Positions 17,925-25,901 of a stretch of 64,000 nt of DNA are shown here, piece after piece. The translations under genes and the position numbers were made by a program. Location of the stretch: contig JAFLUB010000002.1 in the NCBI GenBank assembly GCA_022509025.1, positions 24,670 through 88,669 on the forward strand. The letters run 5' to 3'. The DNA comes from Oscillospiraceae bacterium. Lineage in GTDB: Bacteria; Bacillota; Clostridia; UBA1381. Each line of letters begins with the position of its first letter. The first letter of the stretch is position 1. The notes beneath the pieces are model-generated. The model was given only the letters and a program-made list of their open reading frames with translations, was not told the DNA's origin and made no database searches.

Positions 17925-19082
17925 TTATTTATTATTTCCTATTTCATTTAACGCCATAACAGCCCTGTCAGCTTCTTTCGGATAGAGGTGTGAATAGGTA
18001 TTCCATGTTATTTCTACTTTTGCGTGTCCAAGTCTCCGGGCAATTTCTTGTATATTGATACCGTAATTCGCTAAATACGAAGCATGGGAATGTCTAAAGT
18101 CGTGAATGCGTATTTTCGTAAGCCCTGCTTTTTCGGCATATTGCTTATTGCGGTTCTCAACGCTTGTATCACGTATACATTTCTGCCCTCCGCATATCCT
18201 CCAGTCGGTCGTAAAACCAGATATACTCTCTGAACGGTTTAAATGCTCTTTAAGGGCGTTTTGTAGTTGGTAAGGTAATTTAACATCTCGCACGGAACTT
18301 TTGTTTTTTGGGGGCGTTTCTCTATCCTCACCGCGTAATTTCTGTGTGACACTCTTTGTAATATGGATAATGTCATTTTCGACATCCGTCCAACGCAGGG
18401 CGTAGATTTCTCCTTTGCGCATGCCTGTATAAAAAGCAATCATGAAGAATATATAAAAATTCCATTCGTATATGCTACTTGTTTTTTCTTCAGCTTTTTC
18501 CGCTTCTTCTTTGGCTATGGCTGAAAATTCAAGAAATTCATCGGATGTATAAAAATCGAATTTTTTTGCTGAATCATACGCATCTTTGAAGTTTCCGACT
18601 GCAAACAGTGGATTCCTCGGCAAATATTCCATTTTTACAGCATAATTCAGAACCGAACGTAACTCGCAGTAAGCGCTTTGTTTAGTTCTTAACGATAATG
18701 GGGAATCCTTTTTCGTTTTTATTTCTTCAATCGATGTTTTCCATCTCTGAAGAATAGGAGTGTTGAGCTTATCAATTTTGTAGTTACCAAGAGTAGGGAG
18801 AACGTAATAATCAAGTCTGCGTTTCATTTTGTCTATTGTGCTTTCGCGTACTTCGTATTTCTTTACAGATAAAAATTCTGTCGCAAGATCTTTCAGCGTG
18901 ATTTTCTTTGCAGTTTCCTCATTAAGACTTTGATGAAGCTGACGTTCAAGTTCTCTTGCAGCTTCTTTTCCATAGGCAACACGGTCAAGCTGTCGGTTCT
19001 TGCCCTCGCGGTCAGTATAATTCACTCGGACGCGGTATTTTTGCAGACCGTCTTTTTTACCGTCCATTTTATAAATTGGCAT
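17925..19082 (-). CDS. int: Tyrosine site-specific integrase
   Basis: It catalyses integration and excision of the element. The 385 residues comprise an N-terminal arm-binding region (YRVRVNYTDREGKNRQ), a core-binding helical domain, and the catalytic domain with Arg222 (TGMRKGEI), His327 and Arg330 (HDFRHSH), and Tyr363 (WNTYSHLYP). AAGGAAG lies about 10 bp before ATG 19082; a longer frame reaches 19115. It reads toward tRNA-Tyr, with its 3' end 63 bp from attL, the usual layout. No separate excisionase was identified. Confidence 0.95.
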   Translation of the reverse strand: MPIYKMDGKKDGLQKYRVRVNYTDREGKNRQLDRVAYGKEAARELERQLHQSLNEETAKKITLKDLATEFLSVKKYEVRESTIDKMKRRLDYYVLPTLGNYKIDKLNTPILQRWKTSIEEIKTKKDSPLSLRTKQSAYCELRSVLNYAVKMEYLPRNPLFAVGNFKDAYDSAKKFDFYTSDEFLEFSAIAKEEAEKAEEKTSSIYEWNFYIFFMIAFYTGMRKGEIYALRWTDVENDIIHITKSVTQKLRGEDRETPPKNKSSVRDVKLPYQLQNALKEHLNRSESISGFTTDWRICGGQKCIRDTSVENRNKQYAEKAGLTKIRIHDFRHSHASYLANYGINIQEIARRLGHAKVEITWNTYSHLYPKEADRAVMALNEIGNNK

Positions 19083-19212
19083 AAAAATAACACTTCCTTT
19101 CAGTTTTTCTTGCATTTTAAGAAGTGCTATGATATAATACCTATTGCTATGGGGTATGCTATCATAGCATATTCTCTTTCCTCCGGCTGTTCCAGCAGTC
19201 GGGGGATTTTTA

Positions 19213-19437
19213 TTACAAACCGAGTTCTTTCATTGCCTCATCGTTTGAAACAAACGATTTGCAGTCAGGATGCGTTTCAATTTCCTGCAGCATGGCAACG
19301 TCTAAAGCATCAGGCTCAATTTCTTCAATATCTTCCCATGATGAAAAATTATCAATTATGATTTTCCATAGAGTATCAGCGTCTTTTTCGCTCATTACGG
19401 TTACAGCGCCTAAAATACGTTCTTTTACATTAGACAT
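19213..19437 (-). CDS. RelB-like antitoxin
   Basis: 74 acidic residues, directly after the RelE-like toxin and in the same operon, 12 bp downstream. It should bind and neutralise the toxin and repress the operon. The N-terminal half (MSNVKERILGAVTVMSEKDA) suits an antitoxin of this group; no clear DNA-binding motif was recognised. ATG 19437 is favoured because AAGGAG lies 8 bp upstream; an in-frame GTG is at 19446. Confidence 0.65.
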   Translation of the reverse strand: MSNVKERILGAVTVMSEKDADTLWKIIIDNFSSWEDIEEIEPDALDVAMLQEIETHPDCKSFVSNDEAMKELGL

Positions 19438-19449
19438 AATAATCACTCC

Positions 19450-19683
19450 TTATTTATAGACATCGCCGCGCGAGCCTATTTTTTCGATATATAATATATT
19501 ATCCTGTTTGTCAAATATAACTCTGAAATCACCTACGCGTAAGCGGTATCTGGAATTAGTTCCTTGATATTTTTTTACATCTCCTGCCGGTAATTTGTTT
19601 ATGGCGTCAACTATCCGTTCTTTTGTCGGTCGGTCTTGGCGACTTAAGAATTTTATGGCTTGTTTTGAATAATTAATTACCAA
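19450..19683 (-). CDS. RelE/ParE-family toxin
   Basis: 77 basic residues with the family pattern: AIKFLSRQDRPTKERIVDAI, then a strand pair ending in YRLRVGDFRVIF and IEKIGSRGDVYK. RelE-type proteins cleave mRNA on the ribosome. With the antitoxin next to it, it probably stabilises the element after integration or excision. The toxin-first order is less usual than antitoxin-first. Confidence 0.8.
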   Translation of the reverse strand: MVINYSKQAIKFLSRQDRPTKERIVDAINKLPAGDVKKYQGTNSRYRLRVGDFRVIFDKQDNILYIEKIGSRGDVYK

Positions 19684-19717
19684 TTTGTACTGTTCCTTTC
19701 TCGTGTATATAAATTAT

Positions 19718-20344
19718 TTATATCACATCGCTTTGAAAAGCGATTGCTTTTCCAAGTATTCTAATAGCATTTAATTCTTCACCGACATATACAAACGGTG
19801 AATATTTAGGATTTTCAGGGCTGAGTACCAGTTTGTTATCATTTCTATCATAATAAACCCGTTTCAAAGTAGCCTCATCGTCAATAATCACAGCTGCAAT
19901 TTCGCCATTTTCAACCATAGGTTGTTCTCTAATAAAAACAACATCACCGTCCATGATCCGAGCGTTTATCATGCTATCTCCCTTTGCTTTTAGACAGAAA
20001 TCCGCACGTATCTCAGTTCCTACTTCAACATAGCTCTCCTTATCTTCACTTGCAAAGATAGGCTCACCGCAGGCTATTTCACCCAATAGTGGAATTTTAT
20101 GTGTTTTGATAGGGAAGATGTTATCGTACTGAGGAGATATATTTTGTTCACCAGTAATCAGTGTAACAGGATTTATCTGAAGGACTGTTGCCAATCCTGC
20201 AATTTTATCCCTTCCCATATTAGAAATAAAACCATTTTCCCATTTTTGTACAGTACTTTTACCTACGCCAACGGCTTTTCCAACTTCTTCAAGCGTTAAG
20301 TCGAGTTCTAAACGCCTGTTTTTTATTATTGTACCAATGTTCAA
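19718..20344 (-). CDS. LexA/CI-type repressor (HTH plus S24 peptidase)
   Basis: 208 residues. The N-terminal XRE helix-turn-helix (LTLEEVGKAVGVGKSTVQKW) is followed by an autopeptidase domain with Ser124 (KGDSMI) and Lys161 (EATLKRVY); the likely cleavage site is in IACGEP. This is the usual master repressor of an SOS-inducible element. The start is probably TTG 20344, with GAGGTG upstream. The longer frame to 20380 adds an unlikely tail. It is divergent from the Cro-like gene. Confidence 0.85.
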   Translation of the reverse strand: MNIGTIIKNRRLELDLTLEEVGKAVGVGKSTVQKWENGFISNMGRDKIAGLATVLQINPVTLITGEQNISPQYDNIFPIKTHKIPLLGEIACGEPIFASEDKESYVEVGTEIRADFCLKAKGDSMINARIMDGDVVFIREQPMVENGEIAAVIIDDEATLKRVYYDRNDNKLVLSPENPKYSPFVYVGEELNAIRILGKAIAFQSDVI

Positions 20345-20425
20345 TGTTGTCACCTCGCTTTTATAATGATATATTAGCACATTGGTTTCAAAAAAGCAAC
20401 TATTTTTTCAAAAAAGATTAAAAAA

Positions 20426-20488
20426 GTTTCCTAAAGGGGTTGACAACTACAAAAAACAATGTTAACATAAAAGTATCTTAAAGGAAAC
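20426..20488. promoter_or_regulatory. Rightward promoter with repressor operators
   Basis: TTGACA (20440-20445), 17-bp spacer, TAACAT (20463-20468). GTTTCC (20426-20431) flanks the -35 and the inverted GGAAAC ends the 16-bp sequence GTATCTTAAAGGAAAC (20473-20488) after the -10. That 16-mer recurs exactly at 20710-20725. The layout fits competing CI-like and Cro-like repressors. Confidence 0.65.
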
Positions 20489-20505
20489 TGAAAGGAGGGT
20501 TAGTA

Positions 20506-20718
20506 ATGAATATTGATGATTTGAATGCAGAAATAGCAAGGCAAGGGTTAACAAAACCGCAGCTTGCAAAACAAATGGGGATATCTAAAAAGCGCCTATA
20601 CAGCAGGCTAAAAGGAGAAACAACTTTTAAGCAAGAAGAAATACAAAAGATTGCTTCAATTCTCCATTTGGATAATAACAAAATTATGAATATATTTTTT
20701 GCAGAATTAGTATCTTAA
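20506..20718 (+). CDS. Small Cro-like helix-turn-helix regulator
   Basis: 70 residues, nearly all a lambda-repressor-type HTH (TKPQLAKQMGISKKRLYSRL, then QEEIQKIASILHLDNN). GAAAGGAGGG precedes ATG 20506. As the first gene of the rightward operon facing the repressor, it probably acts like Cro. The GTA TCT TAA end of the gene is part of the second operator copy. Confidence 0.8.
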   Translation: MNIDDLNAEIARQGLTKPQLAKQMGISKKRLYSRLKGETTFKQEEIQKIASILHLDNNKIMNIFFAELVS

Positions 20719-20725
20719 AGGAAAC
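20710..20725. promoter_or_regulatory. Second copy of the 16-bp operator
   Basis: GTATCTTAAAGGAAAC, identical to 20473-20488, overlapping the stop codon of the Cro-like gene and preceding the next gene. It could act as an auxiliary operator. Confidence 0.5.
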
Positions 20726-20760
20726 AAACGGTGGCGGGAGGCGGAAAGGAGGGAAACGAA

Positions 20761-21051
20761 GTGAACAGTATAAAGGTTAAGACATTTGTAAGTATTAATG
20801 AGGCAATTCGCATTTACTATACATATCCAGAACTCGGAAACAAAGAAATCAGAGAACTTTTTGGAAATCTTGCGAACTCCACAATTTCAAATTATAAAAA
20901 AGCAGTTCGCGAAGTACAGACCGAACGCAATATAAAAACATCTCAGAAAAATGCTGTTAATACTGAGGTTGCTTATGAGGTATGGGGAATTGACGTTGAA
21001 AATCTTGAACAACGGCGTAAGAAACTTAAAGCTCTGGGAATGTCGGCGTAG
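20761..21051 (+). CDS. Small putative DNA-binding protein
   Basis: 96 residues. LGNKEIRELFGNLANSTISN looks like a helix-turn-helix, followed by a basic segment and a C-terminal helix LEQRRKKLKALG. GTG 20761 has GGAAAGGAGGG upstream; the in-frame start at 20731 lacks one. It may be a regulator or excision accessory factor of the early region; the family is not recognised. Confidence 0.55.
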   Translation: MNSIKVKTFVSINEAIRIYYTYPELGNKEIRELFGNLANSTISNYKKAVREVQTERNIKTSQKNAVNTEVAYEVWGIDVENLEQRRKKLKALGMSA

Positions 21052-21110
21052 ATGTAGAAAATAATATGGACGAGAATGTAATTGGTGTTAGTGATGAGAT
21101 GTGAGGGTGT

Positions 21111-21251
21111 ATGAGCAAGATACAATTATTAATAATATCAATATTTATAGTATTATCTAGTATTTTTGTGGGACATTTATACGGTTTAGAGTATGGTATC
21201 CTTGAGTACATGTGCCTACTTCTTATTGTTATTCACTTGCTAAGAGCGTAA
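21111..21251 (+). CDS. Small membrane protein
   Basis: 46 residues with a hydrophobic N-terminal segment (LLIISIFIVLSSIFVGHLYG) and a second one near the end. The ribosome site GAGGG is modest. Function unknown; its place before the parA region suggests only that it belongs to the early operon. Confidence 0.4.
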   Translation: MSKIQLLIISIFIVLSSIFVGHLYGLEYGILEYMCLLLIVIHLLRA

Positions 21252-21286
21252 GTTCCGCTGTATAGGACAATCTCAGCAATGAATAA

Positions 21287-21311
21287 ACTTTGTACCACCA
21301 TGTTACAAAGT
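21287..21311. promoter_or_regulatory. parS-like dyad 1
   Basis: ACTTTGTA-N9-TACAAAGT, here extended by one more pair (AACTTTGTA/TACAAAGTT). It lies 59 bp before parA and shares arms and 9-bp spacing with the copies at 22670, 30172 and 36234. Its position suggests a ParB binding site. Confidence 0.65.
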
Positions 21312-21370
21312 TAACCGTATGAAAAATATTAGCGCAACCGTGCGTTTATACAAAAGGAGATGTTTATACA

Positions 21371-22159
21371 ATGTGTAAAATTATTGCAATAGCAAACCAG
21401 AAGGGTGGAGTTGGCAAGACAACGACCTCAGTCAATCTTGCGGCTTCTTTTACAGATTTAAATAAAAAGGTACTTTTGGTGGACTTTGACCCGCAGAGCA
21501 ATACAACTGCTGCAGTGGGATTAACACCATCTGAATTACAGCATACTATATGCGATTTGGTACTGGATATTATAAAGCGTCAGCAAACTACAACGGTGCA
21601 ACAGTGTATATATAAGGCTAAAGGATTTGATGTTCTGCCATGCGACATATCACTCGCACAGCTTGAAATGTATCTTGAAAGTCTCATGTCACGGGAAACT
21701 GTGTTACGACGTATTTTGTCTACAGTTAAGCGGGATTACGATATTATAATCATAGACGCACTCCCATCACTATCAATGCTTGCGATAAATATTTTCGCCG
21801 CGGCTGATTATCTGATTATTCCAATGAAGGCAAACGATACATATAGTTTATCGGCGTTCTCCGCAATTTTGGAATCGCTTGAAGAAATCAACGCTGAGAT
21901 AAATCCAAACTTAAAAAAATTAGGCGAAATTATTACAATGTTCGATAGGCGCAACAAGAACGACAAAGAGATTTACAACACCATTGTAAACGATACTAGA
22001 ACAAATCCGTTTCCAACTGCTATTCCTATTTCTACCAACGTTGCGGAAGCCAACAGAAATAGCAAAACAATTTTTGAGCAATCACCGCGTTCCAACGCGG
22101 CAGTCGCATATCTTCATTCTGCCCTGGAGATTTTGGAGCGTATCGAGGGAGGCGTATAA
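21371..22159 (+). CDS. parA: ParA-family partition ATPase
   Basis: 262 residues. Deviant Walker A KGGVGKTT near residue 10, LLVDFDPQSNTT for the Walker A' Asp, and IIIDALPSLSMLAINI for Walker B. It drives segregation of the element's DNA, probably while it is excised and replicating. Its stop is 2 bp before parB, so the pair is coupled. Confidence 0.95.
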   Translation: MCKIIAIANQKGGVGKTTTSVNLAASFTDLNKKVLLVDFDPQSNTTAAVGLTPSELQHTICDLVLDIIKRQQTTTVQQCIYKAKGFDVLPCDISLAQLEMYLESLMSRETVLRRILSTVKRDYDIIIIDALPSLSMLAINIFAAADYLIIPMKANDTYSLSAFSAILESLEEINAEINPNLKKLGEIITMFDRRNKNDKEIYNTIVNDTRTNPFPTAIPISTNVAEANRNSKTIFEQSPRSNAAVAYLHSALEILERIEGGV

Positions 22160-22161
22160 TC

Positions 22162-23274
22162 ATGAAAAGTCTTTTTTCATCTACTGAGCCATCAAAAAAT
22201 ACGATTATCGGTAAAAAGAGAAGCAGTGAGCAGACAACTCTTCCTACCGACGTACTGATACCGTTCCCCGACCAACCGTTTGAACTGTATAGTGGTGAAC
22301 GTAAAGCAAATATGCTCGACAGTATACGAGAATACGGCATTTTAAATCCTATTCTCGTCCGAGAGCTTGACACAGGCGAATATCAGATATTATCAGGGCA
22401 TAATAGATGGACTTGCGCCCGTGAGCTTGATTTTGCAGAAGTCCCGGTTATCATACTTAGGGATATAACTGATGATGAGGCTTTAATGCTTGTTCTGGAC
22501 AGCAATATCCAACAGCGCGGCATTTCGGATATGCCTATATCAAAGCAAGCTCGAATTTACGCGATGGACGTTGCAGTAAACAAGCGTCAGGGCAAACGCA
22601 GCGACATTATAAATGAAATTGAAAGCAATTTAAAAATACTTAATAATGGAACTGCAGATACTTTGTATCAGGGTGGTACAAAGTTAGATACAATTTCGGA
22701 CGTGGGAAACAAATACGGTGTATCCCGTATGACCATAACAAGATTTATTCGTATAGATATGCTATGCAATAGTTTGAAAGTACATATTGATACAGAACGA
22801 ATAGGAGTATTAGCAGGTGTACAACTTTCTTATTTATCGACAGTTGAACAAGAATTTACAGCAGACGCGCTTGATGAAAATAAGTATAAGCTTTCGGAAA
22901 GTAAGGCGAAGCAGATGCGTACTTTGTCAGCGAACAACGCGCTTACCGATAATGTGATTATTCAGATACTTGAAGGGAGTTATAACAAAAAAGTGAAATC
23001 GGACGACAATATAAAACCTTGTCCGTTCTGTGGTGCAATACTTTCGGCTTATCGGGAAGTTATGATTGTACACTCTGTACAAAGCGAAGATTATTCGAAT
23101 ATGAGGCTTGAACATGGACGATTTCTCGGTTCAGATAAATATTTTGCGGTACATTGTATCAAATGCGGAGCTATCGGACAACGCGCTCCTGAAAAGGAAT
23201 TAGCAAAAAAATTATGGAATGCCAGAGGATGTAAGGAACACGAAAGACTTATGCCGATTAAGATGGAGGACTGA
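22162..23274 (+). CDS. parB: ParB-family protein with C-terminal Lar-like zinc domain
   Basis: 370 residues. The N-terminal half is ParB: an N-terminal nuclease-like fold with LSGHNRWTCARELDF near 78, and a helix-turn-helix at VGNKYGVSRMTITRF near 190. The C-terminal 85 residues are unusual for ParB: CPFCG (Cys287, Cys290) and CIKCGAIG near 332, ending KELAKKLWNAR, the pattern of restriction-alleviation (Lar) proteins and related zinc ribbons. One parS-like dyad lies within the gene. The fusion suggests added DNA or protein contacts. Confidence 0.85.
   Translation: MKSLFSSTEPSKNTIIGKKRSSEQTTLPTDVLIPFPDQPFELYSGERKANMLDSIREYGILNPILVRELDTGEYQILSGHNRWTCARELDFAEVPVIILRDITDDEALMLVLDSNIQQRGISDMPISKQARIYAMDVAVNKRQGKRSDIINEIESNLKILNNGTADTLYQGGTKLDTISDVGNKYGVSRMTITRFIRIDMLCNSLKVHIDTERIGVLAGVQLSYLSTVEQEFTADALDENKYKLSESKAKQMRTLSANNALTDNVIIQILEGSYNKKVKSDDNIKPCPFCGAILSAYREVMIVHSVQSEDYSNMRLEHGRFLGSDKYFAVHCIKCGAIGQRAPEKELAKKLWNARGCKEHERLMPIKMED
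22670..22694. promoter_or_regulatory. parS-like dyad 2, inside parB
   Basis: ACTTTGTA-N9-TACAAAGT, within the coding sequence of parB. Chromosomal parS sites also often sit inside genes. Confidence 0.55.
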
Positions 23275-23277
23275 AAA

Positions 23278-23472
23278 ATGGATTATAAAAATTGCAAGTA
23301 TTGAACATTTAATGATGGAAACGATAATCCCAACCGCTATTATTGTTGTCACTTGCAAAATCCGAACCTCGTTAATCATACAGCCTCGTCTACTTTGATT
23401 TGTAAAACAGAACGGCACAGTACGGATATGACGCGAAAGCGAACACCAAAATGGTGTCCCAAAAAGGTGTAA
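23278..23472 (+). pseudogene. Small cysteine-rich protein gene with in-frame TGA
   Basis: The frame reads MDYKNCKY, then TGA at 23302-23304, then 55 more open codons (TFNDGNDNPNRYYCCHLQ to TPKWCPKKV). The TGA falls where a second cysteine of a CxxC pair would be expected, one base from TGC or TGT. The simplest view is a nonsense mutation in a small zinc protein. Confidence 0.55.
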
Positions 23473-23537
23473 AGAACACGAACAACTTATGTCAGAGCTG
23501 TAAAACAAAGGGGAAATAAAAAGGAGGGTTACATGGT

Positions 23538-23726
23538 ATGTTTAAAAGATGTATAAATATTTTGAAGAGAGTTTTTGCGGTTAGTCCATATAACAGCTGT
23601 TATTCACACATGGAAAAAGCAGGTAGAGCTGACTTTGGATTTTGTGAAGGAAGAGAGCTTGACGGGACTCTTGATGTTGCATGTCGAAGTTGTATATATA
23701 AATATCCGCGCTCGATACAAGGATGA
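23538..23726 (+). CDS. Small cysteine-containing protein
   Basis: 62 residues with several cysteines (NSCYSHMEK, FGFCEGREL, VACRSCIYK), probably a zinc-binding fold. GGAGGG lies upstream. It belongs to a run of small genes between parB and ssb; function unknown. Confidence 0.5.
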   Translation: MFKRCINILKRVFAVSPYNSCYSHMEKAGRADFGFCEGRELDGTLDVACRSCIYKYPRSIQG

Positions 23727-23732
23727 ATAAAA

Positions 23733-23852
23733 GTGAAAGAAGTTGATAAAGCCTGTCCTAATTGTCATAGACTTATGAAATCAGCCGTTATAAAAGACAA
23801 AAATGTATGGATATGCATACGCTGTGGCATAAAAACGGAGGTAGATGAATAA
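23733..23852 (+). CDS. Small zinc-ribbon protein
   Basis: 39 residues with two pairs, CPNC and CIRC, separated by 20 residues: a minimal zinc ribbon. It starts at GTG 23733, and its last codons overlap the start of the methyltransferase fragment by 8 bp, which suggests translational coupling. Confidence 0.5.
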   Translation: MKEVDKACPNCHRLMKSAVIKDKNVWICIRCGIKTEVDE

Positions 23853-24291
23853 TCGCAGCATAGGTCAGGAGGCAGACAAATCTCTTAACACTATTACTTG
23901 CGGCGGCGGTCACTTTGCAGAGGTCAGGGCGTTTCTTGTCAAGTATTTCAGCACGGGAACGGCAAAGAGTATAAATGAACCTCTTGATACTATCACAACA
24001 AAAGACCGTTTCGGACTGGTGACAATCAAAGGTGAAGAATATGCGATAGTTGATATTGGTATGCGTATGCTTACGCCGCGTGAATTGTATAATGCTCAGG
24101 GATTCCCGGATGATTATGAAATTGAGGTATATTGCTACGGCAATGCATACCCGAAAACAAAGCAAGTGGCAAGGTGCGGCAACAGCGTACCTCAGCCGTT
24201 TGCGATAGCGCTTGTCCGGGCAAATGCGCCAGAATGGTGCGGTAAAGAGATTAAGACAATGGCAGAGTGTAACCGTGTTGTAGCGGTATAG
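23845..24291 (+). CDS. C-terminal part of a C5 cytosine DNA methyltransferase
   Basis: 148 residues matching only the end of Dcm-type enzymes: LTPRELYNAQGFPDDY (motif IX region) and VARCGNSVPQPFAIALVRAN (motif X). The SAM-binding motif and catalytic PCQ motif are absent, and nothing upstream supplies them. It is either a relic or a domain used alone; catalysis by itself is not expected. It has an ATG start and is coupled to the zinc-ribbon gene. Confidence 0.75.
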   Translation: MNNRSIGQEADKSLNTITCGGGHFAEVRAFLVKYFSTGTAKSINEPLDTITTKDRFGLVTIKGEEYAIVDIGMRMLTPRELYNAQGFPDDYEIEVYCYGNAYPKTKQVARCGNSVPQPFAIALVRANAPEWCGKEIKTMAECNRVVAV

Positions 24292-24307
24292 GAGGAAGGA
24301 GAATAAG

Positions 24308-24424
24308 GTGAGCGGAATGAAAAATAAAATAGCATATACAACAATTATATTGTCGCTTATCTGTATAGCGGCTCTATTTGCATACTGTATAGGAATGGTT
24401 ATGAACCCTACTGCTACATTTTGA
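24308..24424 (+). CDS. Small single-pass membrane protein
   Basis: 38 residues, mostly one hydrophobic helix (IAYTTIILSLICIAALFAYC). GTG 24308 follows an AGGAGGAAGGAG tract. Function unknown. Confidence 0.4.
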   Translation: MSGMKNKIAYTTIILSLICIAALFAYCIGMVMNPTATF

Positions 24425-24457
24425 TATGAAATATAAATAATTGAGGAGAGTTATGAT

Positions 24458-24793
24458 ATGAACAAAGTAAATCTTGTGGGTCGCATAACAGCCGACCCCA
24501 AAATAGACATGATTGAAGGCAAAAAGCAAACGCGATTTACGGTAGCAATACGCCGTAAATTTTCAAAAAATAAAAAAAACGATATAGACTACATTAGCTG
24601 CGTTGCAAAGGGACATAATGCCGAATTTATTGAACAGCATTTCACAAAAGGCAATAACATTGTAATAGTAGGAGAAATACGTACAAAAAAATATAAGAGC
24701 GGAGGACGAATAAATTACTCTACCTCTATCTTTGTAGAGGAGGTTGATTTTGTCCGCTCAGACGAGGATTTTAAGGCTAATGAAAGGAGTTAG
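24458..24793 (+). CDS. ssb: Single-stranded DNA-binding protein
   Basis: 111 residues of the OB-fold SSB family: MNKVNLVGRITADP, TRFTVAIRRKF, DYISCVAKG and IVIVGEIRTKKY. The usual acidic C-terminal tip is missing, so it may not recruit host repair proteins. It overlaps the repA ribosome site and is probably made with RepA for replication or transfer. Confidence 0.9.
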   Translation: MNKVNLVGRITADPKIDMIEGKKQTRFTVAIRRKFSKNKKNDIDYISCVAKGHNAEFIEQHFTKGNNIVIVGEIRTKKYKSGGRINYSTSIFVEEVDFVRSDEDFKANERS

Positions 24794-24797
24794 CGTA

Positions 24798-25766
24798 GTG
24801 AACGTATACAAAATAACCGATTTAATTAAATGTGATTTTTACAAAATTCCAAAGGCGTTTTACTCAAATCCTAAATACATAAAAATGTCTGCAGAAGCAA
24901 AATTAGCGTATGCAATGCTATACGACAGATTATCGTTATCACAGAAAAACGGTTGGATAAATGATAGGGGAGAGGTATACCTGACCTTCAAAAGAAAAAC
25001 TGCTGCGGAAATACTGAATGTCGGAGAGAAAAAGGTAACGGCTATATTCAAAGAATTATCAGAAAAGGAATTAATTCTTGACGTATGCGTAGGACAAGGC
25101 AAGCCTAACCGGATATACATTGTAAAACCCGAGTTATCCGAGCTGCAGGCAAGAAAATATACAGACAAGGAAAACGATATAGACGCTGAAATTACAGGAT
25201 GCGGTATGACGGATACAGATGCATCTGAGCGTGAGGAATACAGCGGCACGAAAAGTGACGGTTCAAGAACCGCGAAAATGACGGTTCAAGAACCGCAAAA
25301 ACGACGGTTCAAGAACCGCGAAAATGACGGTTCAAGAACCGCAAAAACAACAGTTCCAGAACAGTCAGAAATGCGCCCTAATAAGACTAATATTAGCCAT
25401 ACTAATTCTAATATCAGTCAGTCAGTAATGACGGACAGACAGTTATTTGAAAAAATATTGTCACAATGTCAACTTGAATACTTCGACGAAGAGATACAAC
25501 ATATCTTCTACGACGCTGTTGAAAGACTGTTCTACTGCAAGGAACTAAACATAGGTTCAAGCGTATTGCCGGGAGAAAATGTCCGGAGCAGATTATGCGA
25601 ACTTGATTATACGGTTTTGGAAAACGCGCTGCATAAAATGCACGAGAACAAAAAGGATACTAAAAACCCGACAGGATACGTCATGAGCGTTATATTCAAC
25701 TGCTTAACCGAGGGATACACAGAAACACATCTTAACCCGTATCTCAATCATTTACGCAGCGGATAA
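24798..25766 (+). CDS. repA: RepA_N-family replication initiator
   Basis: 322 residues. The N-terminal domain (YKIPKAFYSNPKYIKMSAEA, LAYAMLYDRLSLSQKNGWI, EILNVGEKKVTAIFKEL) is the winged-helix RepA_N domain of Firmicute plasmids and Tn1549-type elements. The middle is low complexity and contains the iterons. The C-terminal domain resembles those that recruit helicase loaders. GTG 24798 has AAAGGAG 8 bp upstream; a longer in-frame start is at 24744. Confidence 0.9.
   Translation: MNVYKITDLIKCDFYKIPKAFYSNPKYIKMSAEAKLAYAMLYDRLSLSQKNGWINDRGEVYLTFKRKTAAEILNVGEKKVTAIFKELSEKELILDVCVGQGKPNRIYIVKPELSELQARKYTDKENDIDAEITGCGMTDTDASEREEYSGTKSDGSRTAKMTVQEPQKRRFKNRENDGSRTAKTTVPEQSEMRPNKTNISHTNSNISQSVMTDRQLFEKILSQCQLEYFDEEIQHIFYDAVERLFYCKELNIGSSVLPGENVRSRLCELDYTVLENALHKMHENKKDTKNPTGYVMSVIFNCLTEGYTETHLNPYLNHLRSG
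25260..25363. repeat. Five iterons inside repA: candidate replication origin
   Basis: GGTTCAAGAACC (dyad GGTTC-AA-GAACC) starts at 25260, 25283, 25306 and 25329, with a degenerate fifth (AGTTCCAGAACA) at 25352. All are exactly 23 bp apart. Because 23 is not a multiple of three, the encoded peptide changes frame at each copy, so the DNA rather than the protein is conserved. RepA_N plasmids are known to carry origins inside rep. Confidence 0.85.
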
Positions 25767-25814
25767 TATTTAATTATTATTTGTTATATTAATTTTTTTG
25801 AGGAGGTGGTATCT

Positions 25815-25901
25815 GTGCATTTTATGCAAATTTGCGGATTAGATATAATTTTTTCTTTTTTATCGACCTCCGCTAAAACAGCCGTCTTAGACGGGCTTTA
25901 G
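25815..25901 (+). CDS. Possible 28-residue peptide in the repA-sigma gap
   Basis: GTG 25815, preceded by a strong GAGGAGG, encodes a short hydrophobic peptide (MHFMQICGLDIIFSFLS...). A hairpin (ACAGC...GCTGT around GCCGTC-GACGGG, 25881-25909) overlaps its end, and a second (GCCGC-GCGGC, 25944-25962) follows. It could be a leader peptide for the sigma gene. The rest of 25767-26110 shows nothing clear. Confidence 0.3.
   Translation: MHFMQICGLDIIFSFLSTSAKTAVLDGL

Noticed and set aside
17400..17951. Open frames on both strands across the tRNA cluster
   Set aside because: They are translations of tRNA genes (for example RRFKSCHPD and GSSPVT) and have no ribosome sites.
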